Shown here: in pieces, positions 30,770-46,671 of the stretch | Layout of the letters: every line of letters starts with the position of its first letter | How positions within the stretch are numbered: the first letter of the stretch is position 1 | Origin: Diphasiastrum complanatum | Lineage: Eukaryota > Streptophyta > Lycopodiopsida > Lycopodiales > Lycopodiaceae | Direction: 5' to 3' | NCBI GenBank assembly: GCA_029204225.1 | Contig: CM055096.1 | Location: 41,660,901-41,724,900, forward strand | DNA length: 64,000 nt | Program-made: the position numbers and the translations under genes | Notes under the pieces: model-generated | What the model was told of the DNA's origin: nothing | Seen by the model: only the letters and a program-made list of their open reading frames with translations | The model's database searches: none

Positions 30770-31943
30770 CTTTTTGTGAGAGAGAAAGGGAGAGAGAGAA
30801 GAGTAAGTCTCTATCATCGTTGTGGATTAGTGTTAATGGATGTAATGTTAATGCTTAGTGTTAATGGATCTCACTGTTAGATGTGAATCATTTGCACATA
30901 CTGAATTATGAAATATGCTATCGCTCTCATGGGAACGAACCTTCGCGTGACAAGTAGCTTCATCTCCTTGATGCTTTTGTGCTTGGATCTAGGGTTGAGG
31001 GTAGGATAGGGAATGCCCACTACAATTTTGGTGTCGTTGTCGGGGAGCTATGCCAATTTTTCAGTTTTTAGCATGTTTGGATGAATGTTAGCTTGCATTT
31101 AGGCATCTTGTTTTGGCATAATAGGGTTAAAATTGCAATTTAGGGTTAAATTGGGAGAGATCTTGCTTGATTTGGGTGGATTTTCTTGTTTGAAATCTAA
31201 TTTGATTGTTGATCAGGGAAAGCCATACATATCACAATTCTTAAAATCCATTTGGATTTGAGATATCAGAGAAAACAACAAAAATCATTCATTTCTATCA
31301 AATTTGGTGAAGGAGGAGGCAAATTTGTCATCAGTCTTGATAATTTCTTATTCCTTGGCAAAGAATCTTCACCGAGTTGCAGACAACACTGCCTTCATGG
31401 CAAAGAATTTTCAGTTTGAAGGGTGAAGGTTAATTAGTTGCAGAAACAGAACAAAAACCACAAAAAATATTAGAAAACCACCAAAAACTCTAAAAAACAA
31501 AAAAAGAATCTTCGTCCGTTTTCTAGCACATAGGTGTGATTCAGATCTATCTATTGTCAAGTCGGCAAAGAATAATACCAAAAATAGAAGGCCAAGTGAT
31601 TGTGCATCTAGTTGTTGGCAATCTTTTGTGGAAAGTTAACACCTTTTTGTAAAAATATTAGTTCTTTGAGAAGAACCTTCGCTAGAGTAAGAGTCCAACA
31701 TACTATTCTTGATAATCAGTAAGTTGGATGAAGGTTATTCCAAGGTCAATTGTCATATTGATCTATTTTTGTCAAAAAAAAAATCTTTTTTGCAAAAATA
31801 ACAGTATTACTCTTGATCCTTCACCAGAACCTTTGCCAACTTGCCTGAGGATTCCAAATATAGTACTTCATCATTTTTGAGTTAGATCTATCAAGATCAT
31901 CAAAAGAGTCTATTTTAATCCTCGTCAAGCTGTAAAAACATTA
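30770..31943 (+). mobile_element. LTR remnant, primer site and leader of another element
   Basis: A sequence ending CCCACTACA at about 31024 is followed by TGGTGTCGTTGTCGGGGA at 31029-31046, a tRNA-Asp-type primer site. This indicates a truncated 5' LTR at 30770-31024 in plus orientation, cut on its left by the chromovirus LTR. The leader to 31943 holds no recognisable open frame. Confidence 0.65.
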
Positions 31944-32608
31944 TTGTTCGTCAGAACTAGTGCTAATTCCGACACAGAGAGTTCAAATTCTTCCGAAGAT
32001 GGTAAAAACCACAGGAAGGAGAAAAAGATGAAAAAGAAGATCAAGCCTTCCAAGGAACCATCTCCAAAGACTGACAAAGTTTGGAAGAAAAATATTTCAG
32101 ATCTGTCGAAGAAAATGCAAGATTTAAAAGTACAGATATATGAAGTATTAGATAAGCGACAAAAGACACCTTCTTCTGATCCGAATATTTGGTGTATAAG
32201 ATGCGGAGCTCCAGGTCACTCTAGCCATGAATGTAAAGTTAAACAAGTTTCTTATGTTGAGAGTGCAGACGGAGATGTTCTGTATGTTTATGAAACTGAT
32301 CAGGAGGAGCATTGCCTTTCTGTTCAAGGATCAGCTGCACCAGCGTTGCAGCCCAAACCAAAATCTGGACCAAAGTGCTTTGTACCTGAAATCAAAAGAC
32401 TGTTTATGCACCAGTCAATCTACCGCCGAAGAAGTTGGTGGGCAACTGTTATACTTGTGACACGCAGGGCCATTATTCACCCGATTGCTCGGAGCCTCGT
32501 CAACTAATCAACTATCTCCCATTGTGTTCAAACTGCTCAGGAGAAAGACATCTTGCTGCAGATTGCCCAAAGCCTCAAAAGTCGAAGGTGTTGTACAAAA
32601 ATGTTTAG
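31944..32608 (+). mobile_element. Gag C-terminal region with three zinc knuckles
   Basis: The frame 31944-32507 is lysine-rich (EKKMKKKIKPSKEPSPKTDK) and then shows CIRCGAPGHSSHEC. In a shifted frame the text continues with CYTCDTQGHYSPDC and CSNCSGERHLAADC, giving three CCHC-type knuckles in a row, the last in a shorter or altered form. Zinc knuckles bind the element RNA during packaging. The piece follows the tRNA-Asp primer site and so belongs to that element, not to the Copia pol just downstream. Confidence 0.75.
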
Positions 32609-32660
32609 TCTCCAGGTGCAGAGCCAGAAATAAAGAAGAAGCAAGAATATGCAGTGATGA

Positions 32661-34490
32661 CGATATATGGCATAAAAGAATGTATCATCTGAATTCCAAG
32701 GCATTGTACAAGATGAGCAACAAATATTGTGATTGGCCTTAAAGTTTCAAGAAGTATCAATCTTTTGTGACACATGTATGAAAGGCAAACAACACTCTTT
32801 TCCCTTTACTCACGAGTATGGAAGAGCAAGCAAAATCTTGGAAGTCAATCACTTAGATGTGTGTAGTCCAATGCAGACAAATTTGATTTCTAGTTTGAAA
32901 TATTTCTTAACTTTCATTGATGATATCAATCACTTGATGCTCATATATATTTCAAAATTGAAAGATGACGTGTTCGATGACTTTAAAGATATAGTGCCTA
33001 TGTGAAAAGACAAACAAAAAAAGCTGAAAACTCTCAGATCAGCCAATGGTGGATAGTTCACTAGTAACGAGTTAAAGAAATTATGTGAAGACAAGGGATT
33101 TTGGACATCAATATACTATCCCATACACTCAGCATAACAATATAGCAGAAAGGGATAATAGGACCCTTGTTGAAGCAGCTAAGTACATGATGGCCCATGT
33201 CCAAGTGCCCAAATCATTTTGGGTAGAAGCAGCTACAATGTATCTATAGAATCGAACTATAATGTAAACTATGAAGAATAAAAAACCATATAAGTTATTG
33301 ATAAGCATGGAGCTAGATCTATCACATTTGAAGATATTTGAAAGTGCTACTTATATGCATATACCAAAAGTGAAAAGGTCAAAATTGTATGAGAAATCAA
33401 TTCAAGGCATATTTGTAGGTTATTCATTTGAATCTTGCGGATATAGAATTTACAATCTAACTGACAAAAAGTTGGTTGTAAGTGGAGATGTAAAATTTGA
33501 TAAAAACACTTATCCTGGTGCTCTTGATTTTGATGGATATAAAATTCTTGACATAGAACCATATTTGGTTGGAGAGGGAGAACGTAATGACCAACAAAAT
33601 CACAACAAGATAAATGAAGAGCCTCAAAATATTGATGAAGAACACCATGATGAACAAGAAGAAGCACTGCAAAAAGAAAATGTTCAAATTCAGCCACATA
33701 ATGAAGAAGAACAACATCATTAGGTGCTTAGAAGATCAAACAAAATTTGAAAACCTTCAACAAAGTTAATTGAAAGTGTCTAATCGCACAATGTTAAAGA
33801 TCATGCATTTTGTGGATTCACTAAGGAACCATGCTCATTCGAGAGGCCCTAACAACTCCAAAAAGGATGCTTTGGGAGAAAGCGATGGAAGAGAAAACTG
33901 AGTGCATGAGCAAAAACAATGTCTGGACACTGATTGAGCTACCAAATAGTAGAAAGTGGATATATTTCAAATAAGACTATAAGAAAAAGCTTAGATCTAA
34001 TGGAACAATTGCTAGATATAAGACAAGATTGGTGGCGAAGGGATACTCACAAAAGTATGACATAGATTATCTTGAAACCTTCTCACCAATAGTCAAAATG
34101 TCTAGTATCAAGCTGTTACTTGGGTATGGAACAAAATACAATCTCAAAATTTAGTAAAGTGATAAAAACAACCTTCCTTCATGGAGACATGAAGGAGAAA
34201 ATTTACATGAAGCAACCACAGGGTTTTGTTGACAACCAACACCCTACTCAAGTACGGTGGTTAAACAAATGCATTTATGGCTTGAAGCAGACTGCATATG
34301 CATACGAAAATGCGATGCACTTTTGAATTCTCTTAGATTAATGCCCATTACTAGATTGCAATGTCTACATTACAAGACAATATTTGTAGACGATTCACTT
34401 ATGATAGTATGAAACTGATTGAAGAAGTCAAACTTTCTTATCATGACAATATTTGTAGACGATTCACTTATGATAGTATGAAGTTGATCA
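32661..34490 (+). mobile_element. Degenerate Copia pol (pre-integrase, integrase, start of RT)
   Basis: It starts DDIWHKRMYHLNSKALYKMS, then CDTCMKGKQHSFPFTHEYG and YFLTFIDDINHLMLIYISKL (integrase). The integrase tail at 33271-33723 reads HLKIFESATYMHIPKVKRSK and GIFVGYSFESCGYRIYNL. RT begins near 33840 (KTRLVAKGYSQKYDIDYLET, then FSPIVKMSSI). Stops and frameshifts are frequent. RT ends near 34490 without the YVDD block in frame; a LQCLHYKTIFVDDSLMIV remnant is at 34355-34410. The integrase-RT linker is acidic (EEPQNIDEEHHDEQEEALQK). Confidence 0.85.
34376..34482 (+). repeat. Short direct duplication inside the Copia RT remnant
   Basis: A block of about 38 bases starting GACAATATTTGTAGACGATT occurs at 34376 and again at about 34444, only one short spacer apart. 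The block spans the sequence coding FVDDS, so the duplication postdates the loss of RT function. Confidence 0.85.
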
Positions 34491-35639
34491 TCCAAATTTG
34501 GTCAAGATCTTAGCAATCCATTAAGTACATTTTGAATCTGAATTTCTTACAAATATTTGCTCAATTTTTTATAGCATAACAGAGGATCGACATTTCTCTT
34601 TTACATTTTGGAGAGGTTTGATTCAAATTTTAAGAGACATTTGTACATGTTGTCAATAAAAAAAATACATAATTGCGAAAAATTCTGTGTTGATTGTAGA
34701 TATAAAATGATTTGTTATTTATGTTATGTTTTACGAAACTAATTACATGCATTTTCATCATTGTCCAATTCTCTAATTATAAAGATTACAATTACACAAG
34801 AAATATTTAAGACAATATTTTTTTTGCAATATCATTATTATGAAGAGTTAGAAAAAAGTTTGTAATTTGTTTGAAGATTTCCATGGCAATTTGTAGATGG
34901 CAATTTCAAACTTCGTATTGTATTATATACACGGGAGAGGTGAATCTCCTAGTTTATAATTTTGAGATGAAAATTGTCGTCTCTGGTCTTTCCATCTTAT
35001 ATTTGATTAGAAAGATGGCTCTCTAAGAACTGGCATTTTCTAACAAAGACTAACAACACAAATTTTTTTGAAATGGAACAATATTCTAAAAACGGGTAAC
35101 TATTTTTTGATTTTTTAATTTTTGCCAGAAAAATATTTTCTTATGGATTTTTTTTCGATAACCACAAATTTTTTTTGCAAACAATATGCTCTTTAGAGAA
35201 AAAAAAAATCTTGTAAATTATCCAAAAAAAAAATAATTTTTAATAAAATCTTAAAAATAAAAAATGTTCAAAATAAGCAAAATATACAGACATTTTTGGT
35301 GTTTTGATAGTCTAAATTGACTTTCATAAAAATAACTCGTACAATATATTTAAAGCCAGTTATAATAAATCCACAAATTTTAAAAACACTAGTAATAAAT
35401 TATAAATATATATATTACACAATTCAAATTCCAAAGAATTCCCAATAAGTCCTCTCAGTTCAATGCTTGAAATGTTATCAAAACTTTGTTTTTCAGCTGA
35501 AGAAGTTGACAATCCATCTTCCTCATTGGAGTCTACTGACAAATTCTCATCCAAATCGGCTTCCAATTTTTAGAGAAAATTTGTAATGTGGCTTTGTTAC
35601 GTTGAAGCCGAATCAAAAATGATAATTGTGCATTTAATC
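34491..35639. other. AT-rich stretch without a recognised gene
   Basis: About 1.15 kb is very AT-rich with many poly-A and poly-T runs. A 68-codon reverse frame at 35360-35566 is acidic at its start but resembles nothing I know. Confidence 0.45.
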
Positions 35640-36482
35640 CGAGACGTTCTTGAGTGAAAATTCACACATGTGGAAATGTCCTAATGTGTGAAATTGATCT
35701 CCTAAGCTTGGCTCATGCACTATAGATCACCTATTGATTGAAATCCAAGATCAATGACAATATCTAAGGCAAAAAGACCATTCTACACGCATTCATTCAT
35801 TACCAAAAGGTGTTCCACACAAGTGGAAGACTTCATGAAATAAACTAACTCCCAACAAGCTCCTCTCCTCGGGTAGAGAGAGAAAATATCACTTTTGGGC
35901 TCATCTAGAGAGAGAAGGCAATACAAGCAGAATTGGCAAATCTTGAAATTGACTCAAAAACTCATAAATCTCTCATACATTAATGAAGGGAATGAAAGTA
36001 CATATAAAAAATCATGGAGATCTATGCTTCAATCCTATTGGACCCCTTAAACATAGCCTCTCTAATCCTATTGGATGTGTGATGCAACGTCCCTCACTTT
36101 TGATTGGACCCTTCCAACACATCTCTCTCTTATGATTGGACCCTTTGACTTTTGCCACCACATAGGGTGCATCACTCATCAAACCTAAACTTGACATGTG
36201 TAAGCAACCTAACTAGCTTGAGTTACATCACAATTGAATTTTGGCCTAACCATGACAAAACATGTAAAACTTGACCATTTGACCTCTAAAGCCAAAATTG
36301 GCCCTATCACCTAGTGACACCAATATGCTTGATTAGCAATCTTTATGATACCTCTAAAGTCAACATTATAAACTATTTTTAACTATTTTACACATGTGGG
36401 AACATGCTCCACACATGTGAAATGTACTCACAAATATAAAATCATAAAATAACCAGGATAGACTCTTTGACAAATTTTCACA
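35640..36482 (+). repeat. Dispersed repeat A, copy 2, with extended left part
   Basis: From 35934 onward this matches 14458-14900 in the same orientation. The part from 35640 to 35934 has no counterpart at 14 kb, because that copy starts at AATTGGCAAATCT. The repeat contains paired elements such as CACATGTGGAAATGT and ACACATGTGAAATGTAC. It may be a solo LTR or an element end; clear TG...CA ends and target duplication were not found. Confidence 0.65.
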
Positions 36483-36672
36483 CTTGCAAAATAGATATTG
36501 TTGACTTTTGTAAATGATTCGTCATTGTCAACTCGAAATTAAATACAAGTACATCCACATCTTGGAGATTTACATTATCGACTCTTGGTTGATTCTTTGT
36601 TGAACGCTTTCACTTGTCTTTTGAATCTAATTGCAATATTTCTAGCTCTTACCTACCCAAAAAAACATTTGT

Positions 36673-37238
36673 TTAAGTGGTACGCATCCAATGCACACAT
36701 AGAGTTTTCGCTGACGTGTGGTTGCTTTGAATGAAGTCAATTATTTTAGCAACCCAAAATGGATGATTCTCGCTATTTATTGAAGCTAGAAATGCAATGA
36801 GACTACCAATCTTTATTTCATCGAGTTTATCAAACCATTTAGTCTTTCTAGCATTTACAGTTTGTCGACCTTTTCTAGGACCCAAATAAATCTCATGTTT
36901 TTCGTTCTGCACAAGGGTCAAATATTGAGTCTATTGGGCAACAATAGAGGAACCAACAACTGTCATTCTTGAAGTTGAAAATCTAAACGGCCAATGAAAT
37001 TCCTCAGGCGGGTTTGCATCTCCCAAGTTAAACAAATTTAACTTTTGTTCTTCAAAAAAATCCCCCACCAATGTCGATCAAACTCATCAAAAAATTGGTA
37101 TGTTGTTCGAATGGTCGTTTCTAAAAAGTTTAAAGCTGCAAATGGATCAACTAGATGACGTTCTTTTTGAGCCTTTTGCTCTTCCATAGTAGAAGTTAGA
37201 TGACACAAAGGTGCAAGCTTAACTTGAGAAGAGAGCAC
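36673..37238 (-). pseudogene. Unidentified protein remnant in two frames
   Basis: Reverse-strand frames 37238-37038 and 36921-36673 are consecutive pieces. The first contains DPFAALNFLETTIRTTYQFF and the second IKIGSLIAFLASINSENHPF followed by WVAKIIDFIQ and LCVHW. The pattern G-S-L-I-A-F ... PFWVAKII ... VHW is reminiscent of small beta-barrel readers (Agenet or BAH-like segments), which occur in some plant transposon proteins. That link is only a resemblance. Stops separate the pieces. Confidence 0.35.
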
Positions 37239-37249
37239 ACTTTGTAAGA

Positions 37250-38900
37250 AATGAACTCCTTCAGATGGTAAATATAACGTAGAGTTTCAAAATTGCTTTC
37301 CCCACAACAATGTGATGTCACCAATATCATTTGACCCGATGTTGAAAACTAATTGTTGGGGGTATTCCCAACATATTGCAAATAAATAATATCAGCCAAT
37401 AAAATGTGTTGCGAGGGCATGGCATCCTATCAAAAATGTGAGTACAAGAACTTGAAGGTGAGCGCGAACAGTGTTCGCAAAACCAGGCTTCAGTTGAAAA
37501 ATTGTTGATAGCTCAAAAACAGAACACACTAATTGATTCTACAAAACCTACTTAATCACTTATCCTCGTTACAGAATAATGCCTAAACCATTGTTACAAA
37601 AAGATGTATGTCAAGGCGTTGACTCCATCATTGATGATTGGAAGTCAGTTGATCAGTGCATTGGAATCCTAAGTTAAACTTCTTACAGTTCCACAGAAGG
37701 CCGCCATTATTTAACGGTCAGTGGATTGGATTTATACAAGGGTCAAAAGTTTACACTGGGTCGAAAATCTACATAGGGTCGGAAAAATTAGAATAGATCT
37801 AAACTGAACAGGTTCGAAGGTGCAAGAACACATTTCGATGGGATTGACAATGGGTCAGAAAATAGGCTTGGGTCGAAAAAATTTGATTCTGAATTTTTGG
37901 ATCCTTTGCTAAATTTTTGAGCCTTCATATTTTGTGTGGGTTTTTTAAAATAAGTATAAACAGGTTTCAGGATGCTCATTACCTAATGGAATTGGGCTTG
38001 AGCATGAATTCCAACATGAGAGTCTAAGAGAGATGGAGTCTCAGCTTGGCCCTGGAGTGCCTGCATTGGTAATGTATGTTTAAAGCCCCATTGTTTAAAC
38101 ACGCGCAAATTTATAGCTTCAAGTTGAAACGTTGAAACCCAAGATAAAGATCACTCTTTGCAATATTGCTTCAAAGTTCAAACGTTTATTTCAAACTCAT
38201 TCTTAAGGATATCTGTATTATGTCGCATAAAAGTTATTATTAGATGTTTAGAGGTAGCATCAAGAAGATTAACACGAGAGAAGTAAGTTGTAACAAAGTT
38301 GAAAGACATTGTGACGGGATTATACGAACGTTATAGAATCCAAATTCCAAATTACAACACACAACAGTTAGAACTTAAAAAGGTTACAAGCTACAGCGAT
38401 CATCGCGAAGGTCCCATGCTATTGCGTCTAACTATATTATATAGACAATGCATGCCTTGGAGTCTGAACTTACCAACATTCCAATGGCTAACTTCATGAG
38501 ATAAAATATGGGCCCAAAGAGGGCCCTATAAGAAATGCCATGTAGGATAGAGAAAAATAACTATGAAGTAGTTATAATATCATTTTCTAACTTCTTTATG
38601 CATCTCCATGTAAATAAATGCACCTTAGATTAGTCACATCAAACTTTACTGGTGCTTAACCATAGTTAAAATATAATTTTCAAAATGATGAAATATTCCC
38701 TCCCAAAAGTTGGGAACACTCAAAAAATTGAATTAGGAGTGACATCTCTAAAACAAAGTCTACGCCATCTCTATCTCCACGGTCAAACAAGTGTTTAGCA
38801 CCATCTCTATCTCCACCAGGGTTAGCGCCATCTCCAGCTTTGTTATTGTCATTGTGTTGTTTGTTACTATACTACTATACTGATAACAAATCTTTATCAT
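37250..38900. other. Anonymous repeat-like stretch
   Basis: No coding region was recognised. A 60-codon frame at 37788-37979 and a 66-codon frame at 38299-38499 look like chance. TTGGGGGTATTCCCAA near 37356-37371 is a nearly perfect short inverted repeat. Confidence 0.4.
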
Positions 38901-38909
38901 CTTCATGTA

Positions 38910-40251
38910 GATCTGTCACCAGAATATGCTCCGCTCAGGACAAGAAATTCAAAGCAACCCAAATCGACAACTTCTGATATGGTCCGATACAGAGAGGAAA
39001 AGCTAAAGCATGTAGATTTATGGTCATCAGGAACATTGTATCATGTTGATCCATGTTCATTGCAACATTCAGATTTTCATTCGGTGAGTCAGTTCATAAT
39101 CTATATGTGTCATGGAAAATATGGCCTTTTGGGTTACTGTGAGAATTTGATGCTCTATGGGAATGCATATTCAATGCAAAGAATACATTATTTGGAAGAG
39201 AAATCAAGGAAAATATGCGAAGAAAAATCTACAAAGCTGAAAACTTGTTTGGATGAAAATGAGATGCTCAAGAAGGAGATCACAAGGTTGAAGTCTTCTT
39301 TGCATCATTATGCAACTAGTAATGATGAGATAAAAACTGTATTTCAATCCATGCGTATCTCATATTTGTCTCTTGTTAAAGATATGGATTGTGCTCAACA
39401 GAAAGGTCCGAAGCAACAAGAGGAAAAAAGACTGGTAACCAAGGATATATGTGATCTATCATCTAGAGGAGGTCATAGAAAAAGATGAATCTGTGCATTC
39501 AAGTAAGTTATAGCTTATTTGGTATTAAATATTGCTTGAACTTTTTGATTCATCCATAATCACTAGTTTTACTATTTATTTATTTCAACTTTCTGTTGAT
39601 TTGCTTATTATACTGCTATGAATACTATGAGTGTCAAAATTTCTACTGACATTTTCAAGAACATTATGTTTGCAATGCCGATCAGCATTGGTTGTTGAAG
39701 ACCATTTGGCCAATGATATTTCGATTGGAAACTCACTAGGCTATATCTTGATTTCTAAATCTATGAAATCAATGTAAAACAATAGCAAAATGAAAAAGAT
39801 TAAGGCTTCAGTTACTGATAGCATTATGAATGAAGTTGGAAAAATATTAGACACTACATTGCTTCAGGGGGCATGCGACTTTTCTAACATTAGTAGAGAA
39901 GCGTATGCAACAATGTTTAAGATGATAAAGGAGACATTTGCACAGGTAATCATTAAAAAATTTTCAATTCCACGACCATTTCATCTTAAAAAAAAAAAAA
40001 AAGACATATTGACATTAATCAGTTACTAACATTTATCATAAATTTTTACGGTATTACAAATGAGAATGACAATAACAAGTTGATAGATGTTCTCAAGTTA
40101 GATGAGTCAGAAATCATAAAAGGACAAAAAATGGAAATACTCAGTCTCACGATCATGAATGGAGTTCTTTCAAATTCAGAAGACTTAGAAGGTCTCAATT
40201 TCAGTGTTCAATCAAAAATTGATATCTGGTGGTTAGCAGCATTTCAGGTAT
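38910..40251 (+). CDS. Unidentified multi-exon gene or captured gene fragment with coiled coil
   Basis: Three coding blocks lie in order on the plus strand. The first, about 38910-39488, reads LSPEYAPLRTRN in front of ATG 38979 and later a charged coiled coil (EEKSTKLKTCLDENEMLKKE). The second, 39790-39945, reads SIMNEVGKILDTTLLQGACD and ends in CAG before GTAATC. The third, about 40047-40249, is a clean 68-codon stretch (NGVLSNSEDLEGLNFSVQSK) ending ATTTCAG before GTATAG. The CAG-GT ends suggest genuine splice donors and therefore host-gene origin. I do not recognise the family. It could be a transposon-carried gene copy; no terminal repeats were seen. Confidence 0.4.
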
Positions 40252-40774
40252 AGCAGTTCCTTCGCATAATCACCTGTAGAGAAACTAGAGCACAATCTGG
40301 ATCAAAGCTATATTAATTCCTCACAAATAGAGAATGTGCACAAGCAAGATCATGTATGAAGAAGACAAAAAATCCGAGTTAGAGAGAGAATACAATTACA
40401 AGCAACATAGAATAAGATCCAAATTTGACATTATGACATTACCAAAGCGTGATTCTTTATTAGAAATCAATGAGAACCATATGTACATATATAGGAGAGC
40501 CAAAATTCGTGGTACTTCTTGCATTCAATGCATTCTCTACACCTATTCAAGTGCAAACTACTATTATCTTAACACCTAATTGCTTGCATGCACAGATTGC
40601 ACCTAACTTCCACCTACTTTTTCCAAATGTCAAATTCTCAACTATGAACCTACAAAACCACATGCATGTGTCCATTAGAGTATTTGCATGTCTTGCATGC
40701 CTCAATGTGAACTTAGGACACAATGGTTTTGATGTGGCTCGAGTTCCTACAAGTCCATATTTGTCCAATTCTAT

Positions 40775-41236
40775 GTGAAAATCTACATGCATGTGAATCT
40801 AGACATTGTCAACATTATTGCATGTCATACTAGACCAACTAGACTTTATGCATGTCATTGGAACTTGCAGACGAAGATATCTGATTTGGAGTGCCAAGTT
40901 GACTTGCCTACGGACAACACCCATCCCATGCTTGCAGATGACCTGGGCACACAGTTGATGGCAGAGAGAGAGAGGGAGCTTGCCGAGATGAGAGAGAGAG
41001 AGCTCGGGCTTGAGCACAGAGAGCCTCCATTGTACGAGGCAGATGAGCCAATGTCAGAGGATGATCAAAATGAGGATGAGCCCATTCGGGTTGTGTTCGC
41101 CAGATCAGAGCGGGATGAGGCATATGATACAAGTGTTGGGCACATGCCTAGAGCAGGGGTCACAGGTGCATCACGTGGTAGAGGTGGGACACATGCCACA
41201 GATTATACCACACTTGGAAGAAAGAGCTGGACTTGA
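40775..41236 (+). CDS. Unidentified acidic/arginine-rich ORF
   Basis: This 153-codon frame has an ordinary N-terminal third and then a low-complexity charged segment (MAERERELAEMRERELGLEH and DEPMSEDDQNEDEPIRVVFA), ending in a glycine-arginine patch (GASRGRGGTHATDY). The ERE repeat partly reflects a GAGAGA microsatellite. No domain was recognised. An overlapping frame at 41010-41345 is also open. It may be part of a mobile element or non-coding. Confidence 0.25.
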   Translation: MKIYMHVNLDIVNIIACHTRPTRLYACHWNLQTKISDLECQVDLPTDNTHPMLADDLGTQLMAERERELAEMRERELGLEHREPPLYEADEPMSEDDQNEDEPIRVVFARSERDEAYDTSVGHMPRAGVTGASRGRGGTHATDYTTLGRKSWT

Positions 41237-41608
41237 GATTGATAATCAGTTGTTTTCTCACGTAGAAGGAAGCTTTTACTGGGGAGGAAATGTTCTGTAC
41301 TGTAACAATACGCCCAATAGTGATCACAAGGGGCAGAACACATGAGTAGGATTATCAACATGTTGGGTGCCATATGTCAACATCCTAGGACATGTGCTGC
41401 TGATTAGACTGTGATCGAGGAGGGCCCCACCCATACTATGTATATATATAGGTGGGATTGCATTTCGCCATTCACTCGGTATATTGGGGAGGAGGTGAAT
41501 GGAAAGCTAGGATGTGTGTCTAGGCCAAGAGATGTATGCTAGGGAGAGCTAAGAGCAATGGCGAATGGTATGCGATACCAAATATTTGTTGGAGGCTGAA
41601 CCAGGCAT

Positions 41609-41610
<2 letters not shown>

Positions 41611-41661
<51 letters not shown>
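41611..41661 (+). repeat. CT dinucleotide microsatellite
   Basis: About 50 bases of nearly uninterrupted CT repeats downstream of the TATATATATAG run at about 41440-41451. A frame reading SLSLSL across it is an artefact. Confidence 0.95.
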
Positions 41662-41662
<1 letters not shown>

Positions 41663-42656
41663 ATTCATTCTAGCATTGCTTCAATACTGGTACATTATTT
41701 ACATCACTACATTATTCTTACATTCTTTCGTCATTCTTTCATCATTCTATCTCTCTCGGCGGATCTTGCATGTTGTAACAAGTATTGTTGCTGAAAAAAA
41801 TGCTTCAGACATAAATACAGCTCGTTATTGCTATTTATTTTGTACAGCATGTGTGAGTGTTCTATTGGAAAGAAAATTTGAAGTCTCTTCATATTAGCAA
41901 GATTCCAACCTAGTGAAGTAAACAAGGACAAGGTGGCAATGATGACAGTCAAAGGGAGTGATGCTGAGCCTTGAAGGCCATAAACATCAAACTGTTATAG
42001 GGATAAAAGACTGAGAAGTTATTTTAAACTGACAATAATGTTAAATGAGGGTACACATGAACAGGTAAATACAAAAGAGAAATCATAGCGACAGAATCTC
42101 ATTAACAGATGCCCTAATCTGAACTTTGCAGACCATCTAAGGAACTGCTTCTCTTTCTAAGTAACAGCTCTCATTAATGTGTGGAACCACAGAAAAACTG
42201 TTGGTTCTCTAAGTTTTGTTCTGAGGCTTTAAACCTCTCAGGCATGAGTCTAAACCTGGACCATTCCAGCAAATGAAATATCTTCCACTAGAATCACACT
42301 TACAGAACTAAACCTTTATAACATGATAAAACCCATAAGTGGAGCCAAGGGAAGCACATGACTGTATCTGTAAAATAGATATATAAAAGATTTCTAGCCC
42401 TTTTTCTGCCTCTGTTTTGAGCACATCAATCGAAGTAAAAGCTTGATGTTGCAGATAGGTCTGTGAAGTTATGAAATTATTTCTATCAATGATGTCAAAA
42501 CATAATCTGTCAGGTAAATGTTCTGTTGTACAACAATAGCTAAGATGTAATTAGCTTGAGGTATCATATCCCCAAAAAAATCAGTATCTAGGGTACCATT
42601 AAGTCAAAGGAAGTAGCTTAGCTCCCCAAATCGTGCAGTTGTCAGACTGCTTCATG

Positions 42657-46168
<3,512 letters not shown>

Positions 46169-46671
46169 GCTCTAACAATTGCACACACTGAGCTGAATTG
46201 AATCACTCTAATTCCCAATTACCTCTATCTCAAATCCCTGTCTATCTAGTCCTTATGAGAAACCGGAATTCAGACTACCAGAACTGAAAGATTGAAGATC
46301 TTCAGACACAATTTGCCAGAATCTGAATCTATAGGTTCTTTGTTCAATGAAGATAGGTTGGATGGAACTAATTTCTCCTTGTGGTGCTACAGAATCTAAG
46401 GAAATAAATGACTATAAAACCTGAAATAAGGAAGAGGTGAGAGAGTAAAAGGGGTGGGATTGGTGGGCTGTTGCAGGCATTGAAATGCAGGCAGCCGAGA
46501 AAGGGCAGAAGCTTCAATCGACAAGCAAAGCTCTCTCAGCATTACAATCCAAACTGTGTTGAGAAAGAGCCAAAAGGCAAGGATCGCGATCGGGATGCAG
46601 CAGAACTAGAGGAAGAAAAGGAAAGGAGGAAGAAAGGTATAAGAAAGATCCAATCTCCCTTAGATGCTCGC

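Noticed and set aside
41565-41897. 110-codon frame with SLSLSL
   Set aside because: Its centre is the CT microsatellite, and the rest shows no family resemblance.
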